Shown here: in pieces, positions 8,323 through 17,470 of the stretch
Layout: each line of letters begins with the position of its first letter
Numbering within the stretch: the stretch's first letter is position 1
Assembly (NCBI RefSeq): GCF_000235625.1
Contig: NZ_AGTR01000034.1
Location: forward strand, 97,055-161,054
Direction of reading: 5' to 3'
DNA length: 64,000 nucleotides
Source of the DNA: Marinobacter manganoxydans MnI7-9
GTDB lineage: Bacteria > Pseudomonadota > Gammaproteobacteria > Pseudomonadales > Oleiphilaceae
Program-made: the position numbers and the translations under genes
Notes under the pieces: generated by a model
Told to the model about the DNA's origin: nothing
Databases searched by the model: none
What the model saw: only the letters and a program-made list of their open reading frames with translations

Positions 8323-10830
8323 TTATTTCTCGTCTCTGGGTGGGCGCTCGACCACCTTGCGTTTGCCCTTGGCACAGCGCGAAAGCGCTTTCAGGCCGTC
8401 GGCATCGAAAGCATCGACGCGGATCACATCATAGAGCGCTTCCAGTGCTTCCAGCAGTTTGTCGCACTCGTCTGCCTTGACCACGCCCTGGGCACAGGCC
8501 CAGTCAACCAGTTCCTTGCGCTGATGCCCCATCAACAGGTCAATGCCGCCCAGTTCGTCTTCATCGCGGTTGCGCATGGCGTCATGCAGCCGGCTGCGCA
8601 TGTCCGCGGTCTCGTTGGCCAGCTTGTAGGCATTGAGCACCCGCCCGAGCGGATCTTCCGGGTCCATGGTGGTGTAGGTACCGCGACTGATGCGCTGGCG
8701 TACCGGGGTGTCCTTGACGATGGATTCCGCGACCTGTGCGCCCAGCTTGTCGTCCGGGCCGTTCAGGCCAGTGGCACCCAGCGGGAACACCAGCAGTCGC
8801 AGGGGCCAGCGCAGGGCCGGAACCGGGAAGTTGATGATGGCTTCGCGCATGGAGCCCTGTAGATCCCTGAGGCAGGTCTGTAGGCACCACTCTACCAGCG
8901 GCCGCTGGTCATCCGGGTAACCCTCCTCATGCCATTGTTTGATGACGGCGGTGGCGTAATAGAGTTGCACCAGGCAGTCGGCCATGCGCCCTGAGAGGCG
9001 TTGCCGGGCCTTGAGGCCTCCACCAACGGTCAGCAGAGTGACGTCAGTCATCAGGGCGAAGGCTGCTGAGAACCGCGCCAGCTGTCGGTAGCTGGACTTG
9101 ATGTTGCCTTGCCGTGGCACCGATTCGGCCCATCCCCTGGTCAGTCCCAGCAGCAGGGCCCGAAGGGCGTTGCGGGTGGTATGGGCCAGATGCCGGTAGA
9201 AGATACCGTCGAATTTCTTCGCTGCCTTGTCCTCGTCTTCCATGCCTGCTGCTTCGATTTCCTCAACAATGAACGGATGGCAGCGGATGGAACCCTGGCC
9301 GAAGATCATCAGGCTCCGGGTAAGGATATTGGCGCCTTCCACGGTGATCCCGATGGGGACCGCCTGGTAGGCCCGGGCCAGGAAGTTGCGGGGGCCGGTG
9401 ATGACACCGCGGCCTGCCACCACGTCCATGGCATGGTTGATGACTTCCCGCATCAGGTCGGTATTGCGGTATTTCAGCACGGCGGACGGCACCGAGGGCC
9501 GCACGCCACGGTCCAGCATGCCGGAGGTCAGCAGCCGGGCAGCGTCCATCATGTAGGTGTAGCCTGCGATGGGCTCCAGGGCTTCCTGCACGCCTTCAAA
9601 CTGGCTGATGGTCCGGCCGAACTGTTCCCGGGTGTAGGCGTAGGAGCCGGTGGCCAGGCTGGCCACCTTGCCGGCACCGGTGCCGAGGGCGGGCAGGGAG
9701 ATGGAGCGGCCGATAGACAGACACTCCAGCAGCATGGTCCAGCCCTTGCCGAGCATATCCTGGCCGCCGATGACCTGTTCCATGGGAATGAACACGTCGT
9801 TGCCCCAGGTGGGACCATTCATGAATACGGTGTTCATGGGCAGGTGGCGGGCACCGGCGTTGACGCCGTCCGTGTCTTTGGGCACCAGTACACAGGTCAC
9901 ACCGATTTCATCGGAATCGCCCAGCAGCTTGTCCGGATCATAGACCTTGATGGCCAGGCCGATCAGTGTCGCCACCGGGGCCAGGGTGATGTAGCGCTTG
10001 TTCCAGGTGACTTTCAGGCCCAGCACTTCCTTGCCGTTCCATTTGCCCTTGCAGACGATGCCTTTGTCCGGAATGGCGCCGGCGTCGGAGCCGGCCACCG
10101 GGGAGGTGAGGGCGAAACAGGGAATCTCGTCGCCGCCGGCGAGTCTGGGCAGATAATGCTGTTTCTGCTCATCGGTGCCGTAGTGCATCAGCAACTCGCC
10201 CGGGCCGAGGGAGTTGGGCACCATCACGGTAACGGCAGCCGATACGCTCCGGGTGGAAATCTTCATCACGATTTCCGAGTGGGCGGTGTTGGAGAACCCC
10301 AGGCCGCCGTCTTCTTTGGGAATCACCAGGCCGAAAAAGCCGTTCTCACGGATGAACTTCCAGACCTTGTCCGGCAGGTCGTATTGCTCGTGGGTGATTT
10401 TCCAGTCGTCGAGCATGGCGCACAGCTTTTCCACCGGGCCGTCCAGGAAGGCCTGTTCCTCGCTGGTGAGGTGCGCCGGCTTGGCGTCCAGCAACTTGTT
10501 CCATTTGGGCTTGCCGGAGAAAAGTTCGCCGTCCCAGTCCACCGAGCCGGATTTCAGGGCTTCCGCCTCGGTATCCGAGAGTTTCGGCAGCCGGCTGCGC
10601 ACCCAGCCAAGCAGGGGGCGGCTGAGCTTGTCGAGGCGCAAGTCGCCGGGAATAACAAGGATTAACGCCAGCGCCAGCAGTACACCGCCACAAAGAATGC
10701 TGATCAGGTGCCATTCATCCTGGAACAGACCCACAACGGTCGCAATGGACATGACGGCAGCGGCTGTGGTGCCGCCTATACCCAGGTAGATCAGCACCAG
10801 GGCACTGATCAGCAGAAGTAGAACACTCAT
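8323..10830 (-). CDS. fadE: acyl-CoA dehydrogenase FadE
   Basis: 835 residues from the ATG at 10830, which has a strong GGAGGT 5 bases upstream; an upstream in-frame codon at 10857 is not needed. Two hydrophobic N-terminal segments (residues 2-35 and 45-65) anchor it in the membrane. The acyl-CoA dehydrogenase domain follows (FIRENGFFGLVIPKEDGGLG near residue 155, FALTSPVAGSDAG near 240, FGRTISQFEGVQEALEPIAG near 405). The C-terminal DUF1974 extension is typical of the large FadE type. It carries out the first oxidation of fatty-acid beta-oxidation with FAD. The genes around it are not beta-oxidation genes, so this is a solitary fadE. Confidence 0.94.
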   Translation of the reverse strand: MSVLLLLISALVLIYLGIGGTTAAAVMSIATVVGLFQDEWHLISILCGGVLLALALILVIPGDLRLDKLSRPLLGWVRSRLPKLSDTEAEALKSGSVDWDGELFSGKPKWNKLLDAKPAHLTSEEQAFLDGPVEKLCAMLDDWKITHEQYDLPDKVWKFIRENGFFGLVIPKEDGGLGFSNTAHSEIVMKISTRSVSAAVTVMVPNSLGPGELLMHYGTDEQKQHYLPRLAGGDEIPCFALTSPVAGSDAGAIPDKGIVCKGKWNGKEVLGLKVTWNKRYITLAPVATLIGLAIKVYDPDKLLGDSDEIGVTCVLVPKDTDGVNAGARHLPMNTVFMNGPTWGNDVFIPMEQVIGGQDMLGKGWTMLLECLSIGRSISLPALGTGAGKVASLATGSYAYTREQFGRTISQFEGVQEALEPIAGYTYMMDAARLLTSGMLDRGVRPSVPSAVLKYRNTDLMREVINHAMDVVAGRGVITGPRNFLARAYQAVPIGITVEGANILTRSLMIFGQGSIRCHPFIVEEIEAAGMEDEDKAAKKFDGIFYRHLAHTTRNALRALLLGLTRGWAESVPRQGNIKSSYRQLARFSAAFALMTDVTLLTVGGGLKARQRLSGRMADCLVQLYYATAVIKQWHEEGYPDDQRPLVEWCLQTCLRDLQGSMREAIINFPVPALRWPLRLLVFPLGATGLNGPDDKLGAQVAESIVKDTPVRQRISRGTYTTMDPEDPLGRVLNAYKLANETADMRSRLHDAMRNRDEDELGGIDLLMGHQRKELVDWACAQGVVKADECDKLLEALEALYDVIRVDAFDADGLKALSRCAKGKRKVVERPPRDEK

Positions 10831-11049
10831 GTGAAGACCTCCGTATCGTGAATGCAATCAGCGAGAAACTGACCTTTACCATCGGTCAAAGCCTGACCAG
10901 TTGCAAGAGGCGTGGGGGCGGGATGTAAAGATTGATTGCAGTAATGAAAAGCATTGTCAAAAACCCGCAAGTTTCTCTCCATTGATTGATCCAGACTGCA
11001 ACTTTCGGAGAACACATAGCCTCATTCAATAAAAAGTACCCGGAGCCTA

Positions 11050-12696
11050 ATGATGTTTAGCCAGCTCACCGTTGCGAAACGCCTTGCCCTTGGCTTTGGT
11101 CTGATTCTGTCGCTGATGATTGCCATAAGTCTGGTTGGTAATCATCGGGTCGGTTTTATCGACAGGACCCTGACCGACGTGGGTGATGGCGCCGCCGTGA
11201 AGCAGCGCTACGCCATTAACTTTCGGGGCAGTGTCCATGACCGGGCAATAGCCATTCGCGATGCAGTACTGGTTGAGAACGACCGGGAGCTACAACGGCA
11301 CCTCGCGGACATTGAGCGTCTTAAGGGGTTCTATCGGGATTCCGCCGGCCCGATGGATAGGATGTTCCGGGAAGAAGGCGCTAACAGCCGGGAAAGGGAG
11401 CTCCTGGCAGCGATCAAAGAGATCCAGCGCAGGGCCCTGACGCTGACCGACGACCTCCTCGAGCTTCGCCTGGCGGGAGAGATCGACCAGGCCCGGGCAT
11501 TTCTGCTCAGCGATGTCTCTGGCGCTTACTCGGAGTGGTTGAAACGGGTAAATGCCTTTATTGATTACCAGGAAGAGGTGGTTACAGGTGGCGTGGATGA
11601 GGTTCGCGAGGCAGCGAGTACATTCAATGCGTTGAACCTGGCCGTCACCGGTCTCGCGGTGGTTCTGGGTGCCCTGGTGGCACTGGTGATCATTCGCCGA
11701 TTGAAGAAGATTCTTGGCGGTGAGCCCGAAGACGTTGCCCGGGCCATTCGTCAGCTGGCCGATGGTGAGTTGGACCAGGAGCTCCGGACACGATACCCGG
11801 ATAGCGTGATGGGCGCGCTGCAGGACACTGTGGAGCGATTGGGCGGCATTATCCGGGAAGTAGGGTCTGCCGCTGAAGAGCTCTCCACTTCCTCCTCTGA
11901 ACTTGAAAGCACTTCGGATAACAACAGCCGACAGATACGTCTCCAGGCGACCGAGGCGGAACAGATGGCCACGGCGGTGAACCAGATGGCCGCCACGGTG
12001 AACGAAGTGGCGGGTTTTGCCGCCAGCGCGGCAACCGCCACCCAGAAAGCCGACATCGAAGTGGAGAGCGGTAATCGCGTGGTGCAGGAAACCGCGGCCT
12101 CCATCGGAGAGCTGGCGGAAACCCTGGAGCAGGCAACACAGACTGTGCAGCGCGTGTCCCAGGACAGCGCCAATATCGAAAAGATCATCGAGGTGATCAA
12201 CGCCATCGCCGAACAGACCAACCTGCTGGCGCTGAATGCTGCGATCGAGGCGGCACGCGCCGGCACCCATGGACGAGGATTCGCTGTCGTGGCCGACGAA
12301 GTACGGTCGCTGGCATCGCGGACCCAGGATTCCACCCGGGAAATTCAGGAGATGATTGGAAACCTGCAGGCGGGCGCCGGCCAGGCGACCGAGGTTATGG
12401 AAAGCAGTCGGGAGCTTGCCCGCACCACGGTGGACAAGACCAGCGAGGCGGAAGCTGCTCTGGCCCGGATTCGTCATGAGGTGGGTGCCATCAACGACAT
12501 GAATGCCCAGATCGCCAGTGCCTCGGAAGAGCAGAGTTCCGTTGCAGAAGAAGTTAACCGCAATATCAGCCGCATCCATGATGCCACGGTGGAGACCTCA
12601 GCCGGTTCCGAGCAGGTGGCCGGGGCAAGCCGTGATCTGGCCGTACTTGCCGGCCAGCTGCGTTCCAGGGTCAGTGTGTTCCGGTTTAAAGGCTGA
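11050..12696 (+). CDS. methyl-accepting chemotaxis protein (4HB type)
   Basis: 548 residues. TM1 is near residues 10-30, followed by a periplasmic four-helix-bundle ligand domain (about 30-190), TM2 near 193-213 and HAMP to about 265. The cytoplasmic signalling domain has the hairpin tip [18 protein letters not shown] starting at E388. No CheR-binding pentapeptide ends the protein (…RVSVFRFKG). It should sense small molecules or cell-envelope state and signal to a CheA. No che genes are adjacent, so it is an orphan receptor. Start ATG (or the next ATG 3 bases on) follows CGGAG. It overlaps the opposite prenyltransferase gene by 11 bases. Confidence 0.93.
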   Translation: MMFSQLTVAKRLALGFGLILSLMIAISLVGNHRVGFIDRTLTDVGDGAAVKQRYAINFRGSVHDRAIAIRDAVLVENDRELQRHLADIERLKGFYRDSAGPMDRMFREEGANSRERELLAAIKEIQRRALTLTDDLLELRLAGEIDQARAFLLSDVSGAYSEWLKRVNAFIDYQEEVVTGGVDEVREAASTFNALNLAVTGLAVVLGALVALVIIRRLKKILGGEPEDVARAIRQLADGELDQELRTRYPDSVMGALQDTVERLGGIIREVGSAAEELSTSSSELESTSDNNSRQIRLQATEAEQMATAVNQMAATVNEVAGFAASAATATQKADIEVESGNRVVQETAASIGELAETLEQATQTVQRVSQDSANIEKIIEVINAIAEQTNLLALNAAIEAARAGTHGRGFAVVADEVRSLASRTQDSTREIQEMIGNLQAGAGQATEVMESSRELARTTVDKTSEAEAALARIRHEVGAINDMNAQIASASEEQSSVAEEVNRNISRIHDATVETSAGSEQVAGASRDLAVLAGQLRSRVSVFRFKG

Positions 12697-13576
12697 GTCC
12701 GCAGATCAGCAGCGCCAGGGTTGCCAGCAGCACCCCGACGTTGATGCCGAGGAGTGTGTTGAATTGTTCGGGGCGGTTGAGCGCGCCTGGCAGCTTGACG
12801 CTTATCCAGATGGCTGCCGGCAGAGGCGCAAACGCGAGAGCGGTCCACAGCGGCAACCAGCCGATCCAGATTGCCGAGCCCAGAATCCCAAAGCTGCCCA
12901 GCAGCAAAAGCGCAACCAGGCGGGTGGCGGCTTTCTTTCCAAGAGTAATCACCAGATGTCGGCGCCCGACTTTCCGGTCCGCGTCGGCATCCGGTATCTG
13001 ATTGATCAGCAGCAACTCACTGACGAGCAGCAGGCCGATGGTGGAAACGGTAAGGGCCGTTGCGTCCAGCCGGGCCCCAAGGGCAATCAGACTGCCCAGA
13101 ATCATCACCGGTCCGAACCCCAGCCCCGGAGCCAGCAGGCAAATCAGCGGCGAACGGGTAATCCAGCGGGTATACGTGAGCACCAGCACCACGCCGGCCG
13201 CGCCGAGCACCAGCATTGGCAGGCCCCGGAGCCAGAGAAAATACAACCCGATTGCGACAACCAGTCCCAGTGTGCCAAAGGCGGCCAGCAGGACTTGCCG
13301 GGCGGCGGTGGGAACCTCCGGCAAGGCACCACTGCCGCCGGAGAATGGCGTGCGACGGGTAATCAGATCCAGCCCGGAGGCAAAGTCTTCGTACTCATTG
13401 AGCAGATTGACGGCGGCATGGGCCAGCAGGGCGCCAATCAGGACGAGCAGGGTATTGAGCAGGGCCGGAGGCTCGCCCTGGTGCCAGGCTACCGCCACGC
13501 CAAGGCCGGCACACAGCGGTGCGAGTACCAGGAAATTGGGTCGGGAGGCGCGCACCACCGCAACGGTTTCAGACAT
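12686..13576 (-). CDS. UbiA-family prenyltransferase (MenA-like)
   Basis: 296 residues with about nine hydrophobic helices. The two Asp-rich motifs of the UbiA superfamily are visible: [14 protein letters not shown] near residues 59-72 and [13 protein letters not shown] near 191-203. These bind the magnesium-polyprenyl diphosphate. The first motif (N-E-Y-D-GLD spacing) is closer to MenA/1,4-dihydroxy-2-naphthoate prenyltransferases than to UbiA 4-hydroxybenzoate enzymes, but no men genes are nearby, so the aromatic acceptor is not known. Start ATG preceded by GGAAGGA. Tail-to-tail with the chemoreceptor gene (11-base overlap), and 43 bases downstream of the AEC carrier, same strand. Confidence 0.82.
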   Translation of the reverse strand: MSETVAVVRASRPNFLVLAPLCAGLGVAVAWHQGEPPALLNTLLVLIGALLAHAAVNLLNEYEDFASGLDLITRRTPFSGGSGALPEVPTAARQVLLAAFGTLGLVVAIGLYFLWLRGLPMLVLGAAGVVLVLTYTRWITRSPLICLLAPGLGFGPVMILGSLIALGARLDATALTVSTIGLLLVSELLLINQIPDADADRKVGRRHLVITLGKKAATRLVALLLLGSFGILGSAIWIGWLPLWTALAFAPLPAAIWISVKLPGALNRPEQFNTLLGINVGVLLATLALLICGLSL

Positions 13577-13619
13577 CGGGTCCTTCCTCGGCTAACAGAG
13601 CGGTTAGTGGGGCAGATGC

Positions 13620-14507
13620 TCAGACGTAGCCGGCGGCAAACACCAGACCGAGCACAACCGGCATAACCACAAGACTGCCCAGATTGCTCAATAATACCAG
13701 CGAGGCGACCTTGTGTGGCTCCTGCCGATACTGTTCCGCCACCATGTAATTGAGTACGGCCGGAGGCAAGGCTGCAAATACCCACAGCGCCGCCACCTGC
13801 ATCCCGGGAAGATCCAGAACCGCAATCATCGGCCATGCAAGGATCAGACCGCTGGCGGGACAGGCGATGGCGCCCAGCATACCCAGTTTCCAGTCACTGA
13901 AATCGATATCAAGCATGCGCACGCCAAGGGCAAAGAGCATCAGCGGTATGCTCACACCACCGAGCATGTTCAGGGTTTCCAGCAGCCATTCCGGCAGGGT
14001 CACGCCCCCGAGATTGACCGAGAGCCCGGCAATACTGGCAAATACGATGGGCAGCTTCAGGCGTTTTACGATGGAGGTATGGGGGGCGAGCATGTACAGC
14101 CCCACCGAAAAGTGCAGCAGCATTTCCACGATGAATAGCACAATGGCCGCCGGCAGGGCCTCATCGCCGAAGGCCAGTACCAGCAGCGGAAGACCCATAT
14201 TGCCGGAATTGTTAAACATCATCGGTGGCAGAAAGGTCTTCAGGTTCAGCTTCAGAACCCTGGCCAGCGGATACAGAACAATTCCTGATCCGAGCACAAC
14301 CACCGTGGCGGCCAGTGCAAGCTGGGCGTAGTTCTGCAGCGGAGCCTGCTGGTCAGCAAGAACAGCGAAGACCAGCATGGGCACAAACAGTTCCATGTTG
14401 AGAACGTTCAGTCCCTGGATGTCGGGCGTCCGGTAGCGGCCATAGAGTGCGCCGCAACCGGCGATCAGAAACACCGGCAACATGGTGGACAGAATCTGGC
14501 CAATCAT
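13620..14507 (-). CDS. AEC family transporter
   Basis: 295 residues from the ATG at 14507, which follows CGGAG; longer upstream reading lacks hydrophobic pattern and was dropped. Ten hydrophobic segments in two five-helix bundles match the auxin efflux carrier family. The conserved central segment MMFNNSGNMGLPLLVLAFG (near residue 95) carries the Asn/Gly motif that lines the substrate site. Bacterial members export or take up dicarboxylates or other organic anions; the substrate here is unknown. It is divergent from the PatB-like lyase gene (start 14719), sharing a 211-base promoter region. Confidence 0.87.
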   Translation of the reverse strand: MIGQILSTMLPVFLIAGCGALYGRYRTPDIQGLNVLNMELFVPMLVFAVLADQQAPLQNYAQLALAATVVVLGSGIVLYPLARVLKLNLKTFLPPMMFNNSGNMGLPLLVLAFGDEALPAAIVLFIVEMLLHFSVGLYMLAPHTSIVKRLKLPIVFASIAGLSVNLGGVTLPEWLLETLNMLGGVSIPLMLFALGVRMLDIDFSDWKLGMLGAIACPASGLILAWPMIAVLDLPGMQVAALWVFAALPPAVLNYMVAEQYRQEPHKVASLVLLSNLGSLVVMPVVLGLVFAAGYV

Positions 14508-14718
14508 TGAACAGGCTCCGGGGAATGTTTGGAAGTTTTTATTGGATAAACCGTTAGGTTCGCAAGTATCGCCCTGCTTGGGCAAGTGTTTATCGACGAT
14601 GTTCGACCAAAGCCGGATATGGACACGGTGGCGACATCGGCAGCCGACGGTTGCGATGGCCGTTCGGGCCCACCACAATACCGTTTTCCAATGTTGTTAT
14701 CTGCCCTGGAGAGTCCCT

Positions 14719-15903
14719 GTGTCCAGCCCGTTTGATCAGCCGGTTTCCCGGGAACACACCTGTTCCGTCAAGTTTGATGCCCGCAAGGCGGTTTTTGGCA
14801 CCGAGGATGTTATCCCGGTCTGGGTGGCCGATATGGATTTCGCGGCACCGGAGGCTGTCACCCGTGCGTTGAGGGAGCGGGCGGAACATCCGGTTTATGG
14901 CTACACCCTGTTTCCGGACAGTCTTTACCAGTCGATGATCGACTGGTTTGCCAGTCGCCATGACTGGGAGATCCGGCGCGAGTGGATACTGATGGCGCCC
15001 GGCGTGGTGCCATCGATCAACGCCGCGTGCATGGCCTACGCGGGACCCGGTGAGGGCGTCATCATCCAGCCGCCGGTTTATCCGCCGTTTTTCAGTTCGG
15101 TGCGGCACAGTGGCCGGGTGGTGATCGAAAACCCCTTGGTGCCGGAGGATCCGGACACCGGAGACCCGGGCCACTACCGCATGGATCTTGATCACTTGGA
15201 GCAGTGCGCAGCCCGCCCCGATGCCCGGATCCTGCTGCTGTGCTCGCCCCATAACCCGGTTGGCCGGGTTTGGTCGGAGGAAGAACTGACGGCGGTGCTG
15301 GATATTGCTCGCCGGCACCGGCTGGTGGTGGTCTCCGACGAGATTCATTGTGACCTGACCTTCACGGATAAACCCCGCCACACCATGCTGGCGAAGCTGG
15401 CCGGTCCTGAAGATGCACTGGTAACGGCGGTCGCACCGAGCAAGAGTTTCAACATGCCCGGCCTCGGCCTGTCGGCTCTGGTTATTCCCGATGCGGACCG
15501 GCGCAAGGCAATGAAGGACGTGTTTGAATCCATGCATCTGCCCCAGTGCAATCCGTTCAGTATTGCCGGGTTTGAGGCCGGCTACCGCCATGGTGCCCCC
15601 TGGCTGGACGATCTGATGGCCTATCTGCAGGCCAGCCGGGACTATGTGGTGGAGGCTGTTGGCCAGCGCCTCCCCGGCGTTCGGGTGTCTGCTCCGGAGG
15701 GCACGTATCTTATGTGGCTGGATTGCCGAGAACTGGGTCTGGACGATGCGGGTCTGAAACGCTTTTTTGTTCGGAAGGCCGGTGTGGGCATGAATCCCGG
15801 ACTCTCCTTCGGAGACCCGGGCAGCGGCTTTATGCGCCTGAACATCGGCTGCGCCAGATCGGTTCTGGAAGAGGTCATCGGCCGCATTGAAGCGGCTCTC
15901 TAG
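14719..15903 (+). CDS. PatB/MalY-type pyridoxal phosphate C-S lyase
   Basis: 394 residues from the GTG at 14719 (preceded by TGGAGAG, 5-base spacing). The frame is open far upstream, but residues before VSSPFDQPVSREHTCSVKFD do not match the family. Motifs of the class I aminotransferase fold are VWVADMDFAAPEAV, the PLP Lys in APSKSFNMPGL, the substrate/PLP pocket CSPHNPVGRVW, and the C-terminal Arg in FMRLNIGCARS. PatB (CblB) enzymes cleave the C-S bond of cystathionine or similar thioethers to give homocysteine or thiol, pyruvate and ammonia. They share the MalY fold; regulatory activity cannot be judged. Confidence 0.9.
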   Translation: MSSPFDQPVSREHTCSVKFDARKAVFGTEDVIPVWVADMDFAAPEAVTRALRERAEHPVYGYTLFPDSLYQSMIDWFASRHDWEIRREWILMAPGVVPSINAACMAYAGPGEGVIIQPPVYPPFFSSVRHSGRVVIENPLVPEDPDTGDPGHYRMDLDHLEQCAARPDARILLLCSPHNPVGRVWSEEELTAVLDIARRHRLVVVSDEIHCDLTFTDKPRHTMLAKLAGPEDALVTAVAPSKSFNMPGLGLSALVIPDADRRKAMKDVFESMHLPQCNPFSIAGFEAGYRHGAPWLDDLMAYLQASRDYVVEAVGQRLPGVRVSAPEGTYLMWLDCRELGLDDAGLKRFFVRKAGVGMNPGLSFGDPGSGFMRLNIGCARSVLEEVIGRIEAAL

Positions 15904-15921
15904 TCAGTTGCCCGTTCCTCG

Positions 15922-16464
15922 TTACTGTTGGCCTTCCAGGGAACAATGATCCTCCACCAGTTGCCAGCGAGGAGGCTTGTTCATGCCGGGCATGTCACCA
16001 TTGGTTGCCCGGATAGCCTCCCAGATCTGACCGCCGTGGGTGACCAGGCTGCCAACCGTGTAGCTTCTGGAAAATAGCCACGGGTCCGGTCTTACGCACA
16101 TGCCGGAAGACGTCTCGCCCCGTTTGCTCTTGCCGACGGATTGGCCGGCCTCGGTGCCTTTCTGGCCGTCTCCGGTCCGGGTTTGGTCAACCGGTTGCTT
16201 ACGGCCCTCGCAGTCCGGCACAGAATCCAGTTCTTTCCAGTCGAACGTAATGCCGGGCTCCAGGCCCTCGTGCAGTTCGCGGGACTCATACCAACTGCCT
16301 TTGTGAAAGACCGCTGCACCGGCTGGATAATAGCGGGTAGGCACCCACTTTGACTCTTCGGGATCACAGGGTTCCGCTGCAGCCGGCGCCGACAGGCCAG
16401 CGGCCAACAGGACCAGAACCAGGCAAAAGAAGCGGTGAGAGTTTCCTGGCACAGGTTTAATCAT
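15922..16464 (-). CDS. exported protein with two carbohydrate-binding-like repeats
   Basis: 180 residues. A signal peptide (to about residue 31, ending …SAPAAAE) leads a mature chain with two related blocks, near residues 33-82 and 121-172. Each begins with Cys and aromatic positions, then a W…Y.G..V.H.G..W or Y pattern, and ends in Cys; this is the pattern of CBM5/12 chitin-binding domains. The linker is rich in Lys, Gln and Gly. No catalytic domain is present, so it is not itself a chitinase. It starts inside the last 8 bases of the upstream DMT transporter gene, so the two are translationally coupled. Start ATG follows AGGAG. Confidence 0.72.
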   Translation of the reverse strand: MIKPVPGNSHRFFCLVLVLLAAGLSAPAAAEPCDPEESKWVPTRYYPAGAAVFHKGSWYESRELHEGLEPGITFDWKELDSVPDCEGRKQPVDQTRTGDGQKGTEAGQSVGKSKRGETSSGMCVRPDPWLFSRSYTVGSLVTHGGQIWEAIRATNGDMPGMNKPPRWQLVEDHCSLEGQQ

Positions 16465-17425
16465 GGGGGTCTCCTTTTGCTGAGCGTTCCGGGGTTGGGT
16501 AGTGGGTGTGTTTCCGGGTCTGCGTGGCCAGCACCAGCCCGGCCAGGATCAGTGCCCCGCCGATAACATGAAACAGCCCGAGGGATTCGGCCAGGAAAAT
16601 GCCGGCCAGAACCGAGGCAAACACAGGGGTCAGGTACATAAAGATGGCCGCCCTGGCCGGACCAATTTTATGCACACCGTGGTTCCAGAATCCATAGGCC
16701 AGGATCCCCGGGAAGATGGCGAAGTACAGCAACGGCATGGCGGTGCTTTGCGACAGCTCAAAGCCACCAGAGAAGAACAGCAGATCCGTCAGATAGAAGG
16801 GCAGGACGACCAGTGTGCCGAGGAGAATCTGGGTGGTCAGAAACGTTAGTGCAGGCAGTGGTACGGCCTGCCGTCTCAGTAGCACCGAGAACAGGCCCCA
16901 GCTGAACACCGCCGCCACCATGATCAGATCGCCGGGTTGGGCCTGGAGATTGGTCAACACCGAGAGGTCGCCGCGGGCAATCACGGTAACGATGCCAGTA
17001 ATCGCCAGCGCGATTCCCAACGCCTGAATCGGCCGGGTCCGGTCGCCGAGCAGGATCCAGGCAAGCAGAGCGACAAAAATGGGAATGGTGGCGTTGATCA
17101 GGGCAATGTTGGTCGCGGTGGTTGTGGTGGCCGCCAGATACAGCAGGGTATTGAAGGCTCCCACACTGAAGGTCGCCAGTGCCAGCATGGAACCGAAGCG
17201 CTGGCGGATAACCTGGCGGTGGCGCCAGATACCCGGCAGGCCGAAAGGCAGCAGGATGGCCAGGGCGATTACCCAGCGCCAGAACGACATGGAGAGCGGC
17301 GGAATGTTCTCTACCGTGCCCCGGGCGACAACGGCGTTGCCGGCCCAGAACAGAGGTGTAAGAACCAGCCCGATGTAGGCCAGGCCGGGAATTCGTGACA
17401 AGACTCCGGCGTTCTCGGAAGACAC
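16457..17425 (-). CDS. EamA/DMT family transporter
   Basis: 322 residues, start GTG with AGGAG 5 bases upstream. Ten hydrophobic helices in two EamA repeats (about 10-140 and 155-300). Motifs typical of the RhaT/EamA group are LTPLFWAGNAVVARG, FWRWVIALAILLPFG and ALIKIN-like segments near IALINATIPIFVALLAW. It probably exports an amino acid or related metabolite; the substrate is not deducible. It overlaps the carbohydrate-binding-like gene downstream (8 bases) and starts 45 bases after the M14-like gene, so it may be last-but-one in an operon. Confidence 0.86.
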   Translation of the reverse strand: MSSENAGVLSRIPGLAYIGLVLTPLFWAGNAVVARGTVENIPPLSMSFWRWVIALAILLPFGLPGIWRHRQVIRQRFGSMLALATFSVGAFNTLLYLAATTTTATNIALINATIPIFVALLAWILLGDRTRPIQALGIALAITGIVTVIARGDLSVLTNLQAQPGDLIMVAAVFSWGLFSVLLRRQAVPLPALTFLTTQILLGTLVVLPFYLTDLLFFSGGFELSQSTAMPLLYFAIFPGILAYGFWNHGVHKIGPARAAIFMYLTPVFASVLAGIFLAESLGLFHVIGGALILAGLVLATQTRKHTHYPTPERSAKGDPHD

Positions 17426-17470
17426 AAAGGCTCCTGTGGGGTTGGTGAGGCCCGAAAAAAGCCTAGCATA

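Noticed and set aside
10887-10903. FadR-like half site upstream of fadE
   Set aside because: The left half AACTGGTCAG fits the E. coli FadR site, but the right half fails at four positions; a single half-site in 57 bases is not persuasive, and FadR has not been shown to be present.
11050-11100. Sigma-28 (FliA) promoter in front of the chemoreceptor gene
   Set aside because: TAAAG occurs at about 10925, but the matching GCCGATAA-type -10 at the correct distance is missing.
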